From Metabacillus dongyingensis (lineage in GTDB: Bacteria; Bacillota; Bacilli; Bacillales; Bacillaceae), in assembly GCF_019933155.2 (NCBI RefSeq), contig NZ_OK052578.1, forward strand, positions 1-64,000: DNA of 64,000 nt, written 5' to 3'. This document shows, piece after piece, positions 63,858-64,000 of this stretch. The number at the start of each line of letters is the position of its first letter. Position 1 is the stretch's first letter. The translations under genes and the position numbers were made by a program. Under the pieces are notes generated by a model. That model was given only the letters and a program-made list of their open reading frames with translations, was not told the origin of the DNA and made no database searches.

Positions 63858-64000
63858 ATGGATCAACCTATTCTTGAAATGAAGAATATAAATAAAGCGT
63901 TTAATGGTATTACGGTCCTAAACCAGGTCAACTTTTCAGTGAAAAAAGGAGAAGTACATGCCTTAATGGGTGGGAATGGTGCAGGAAAATCAACATTAAT
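63858..64000 (+). CDS. Sugar ABC transporter ATP-binding protein, partial (cut by window end)
   Basis: ATG 63858 after AAAGGAAGG. The visible 47 residues ([39 protein letters not shown]) contain Walker [10 protein letters not shown] and match RbsA/MglA-type sugar ATPases, which carry two ATPase domains. The rest lies beyond 64000. Confidence 0.9.
   Translation, partial: MDQPILEMKNINKAFNGITVLNQVNFSVKKGEVHALMGGNGAGKSTL

Overview
The window is low-GC DNA with Bacillaceae features: AGGAGG-type ribosome sites, frequent TTG/GTG starts, σA, σB-like and σ54 promoters, bacillopeptidase F, CsbD/YflT stress proteins and YesM/YesN-type regulators. A RepE/RepS-type replication initiator, an iteron-rich divergent intergenic region and a conjugation gene cluster point to a large plasmid or a plasmid-derived segment of a Bacillus-like host (Bacillus, Peribacillus, Priestia or similar). 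I cannot assign a species. No tRNA, rRNA or CRISPR array was seen.

Layout. 1-4.2 kb: secreted GH92 mannosidase. 4.8-6.5 kb: decayed TetR gene and an MFS exporter. 6.6-8.6 kb: three small exported or membrane proteins between inverted repeats. 9.5-13 kb: bacillopeptidase F. 13.3-17.3 kb: LysR and TetR regulators, four tandem near-identical Ohr peroxidase genes and a 5'-truncated universal stress gene. 18.6-21.5 kb: a Bcr/CflA exporter and an ANT(6)-type streptomycin adenylyltransferase. 22-29.6 kb: a σ54 activator (CBS-PAS-AAA-Fis) and a four-gene catabolic operon (Fe-alcohol dehydrogenase, acylating aldehyde dehydrogenase, histidinol-dehydrogenase homologue, GntP permease) behind a near-consensus σ54 promoter with palindromic upstream sites. 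29.7-32.3 kb: UspA, an NlpC/P60 hydrolase and a σB-like CsbD/YflT operon. 33.8-37.1 kb: a macrolide-resistance locus (leader peptides, attenuators, mef-like exporter, ABC-F protein), both structural genes frameshifted. 37.26-43.44 kb: a Tn3-family element with matching inverted repeats and 5-bp target duplication, dead transposase and resolvase, carrying a GntR regulator and a secreted metallophosphoesterase. 43.5-50.3 kb: kinase-like gene, small holin-like toxin, divergent replication region. 50.4-55.3 kb: remnant conjugation cluster. 55.3-64 kb: frameshifted 6-phosphogluconate dehydrogenase, then a two-component system, two sugar-binding lipoproteins, a LacI regulator and the start of a sugar ABC ATPase.

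How the parts fit. Much of the window concerns survival under chemical stress (peroxide, drug export, antibiotic modification, ribosome protection) and carbohydrate or small-molecule scavenging, laid over a plasmid backbone cut up by recombination and transposition. Several genes are broken by single-base indels, two or three of them at short homopolymers. These may be real decay or long-read consensus errors, which matters because they decide whether the macrolide locus and the transfer ATPase work.
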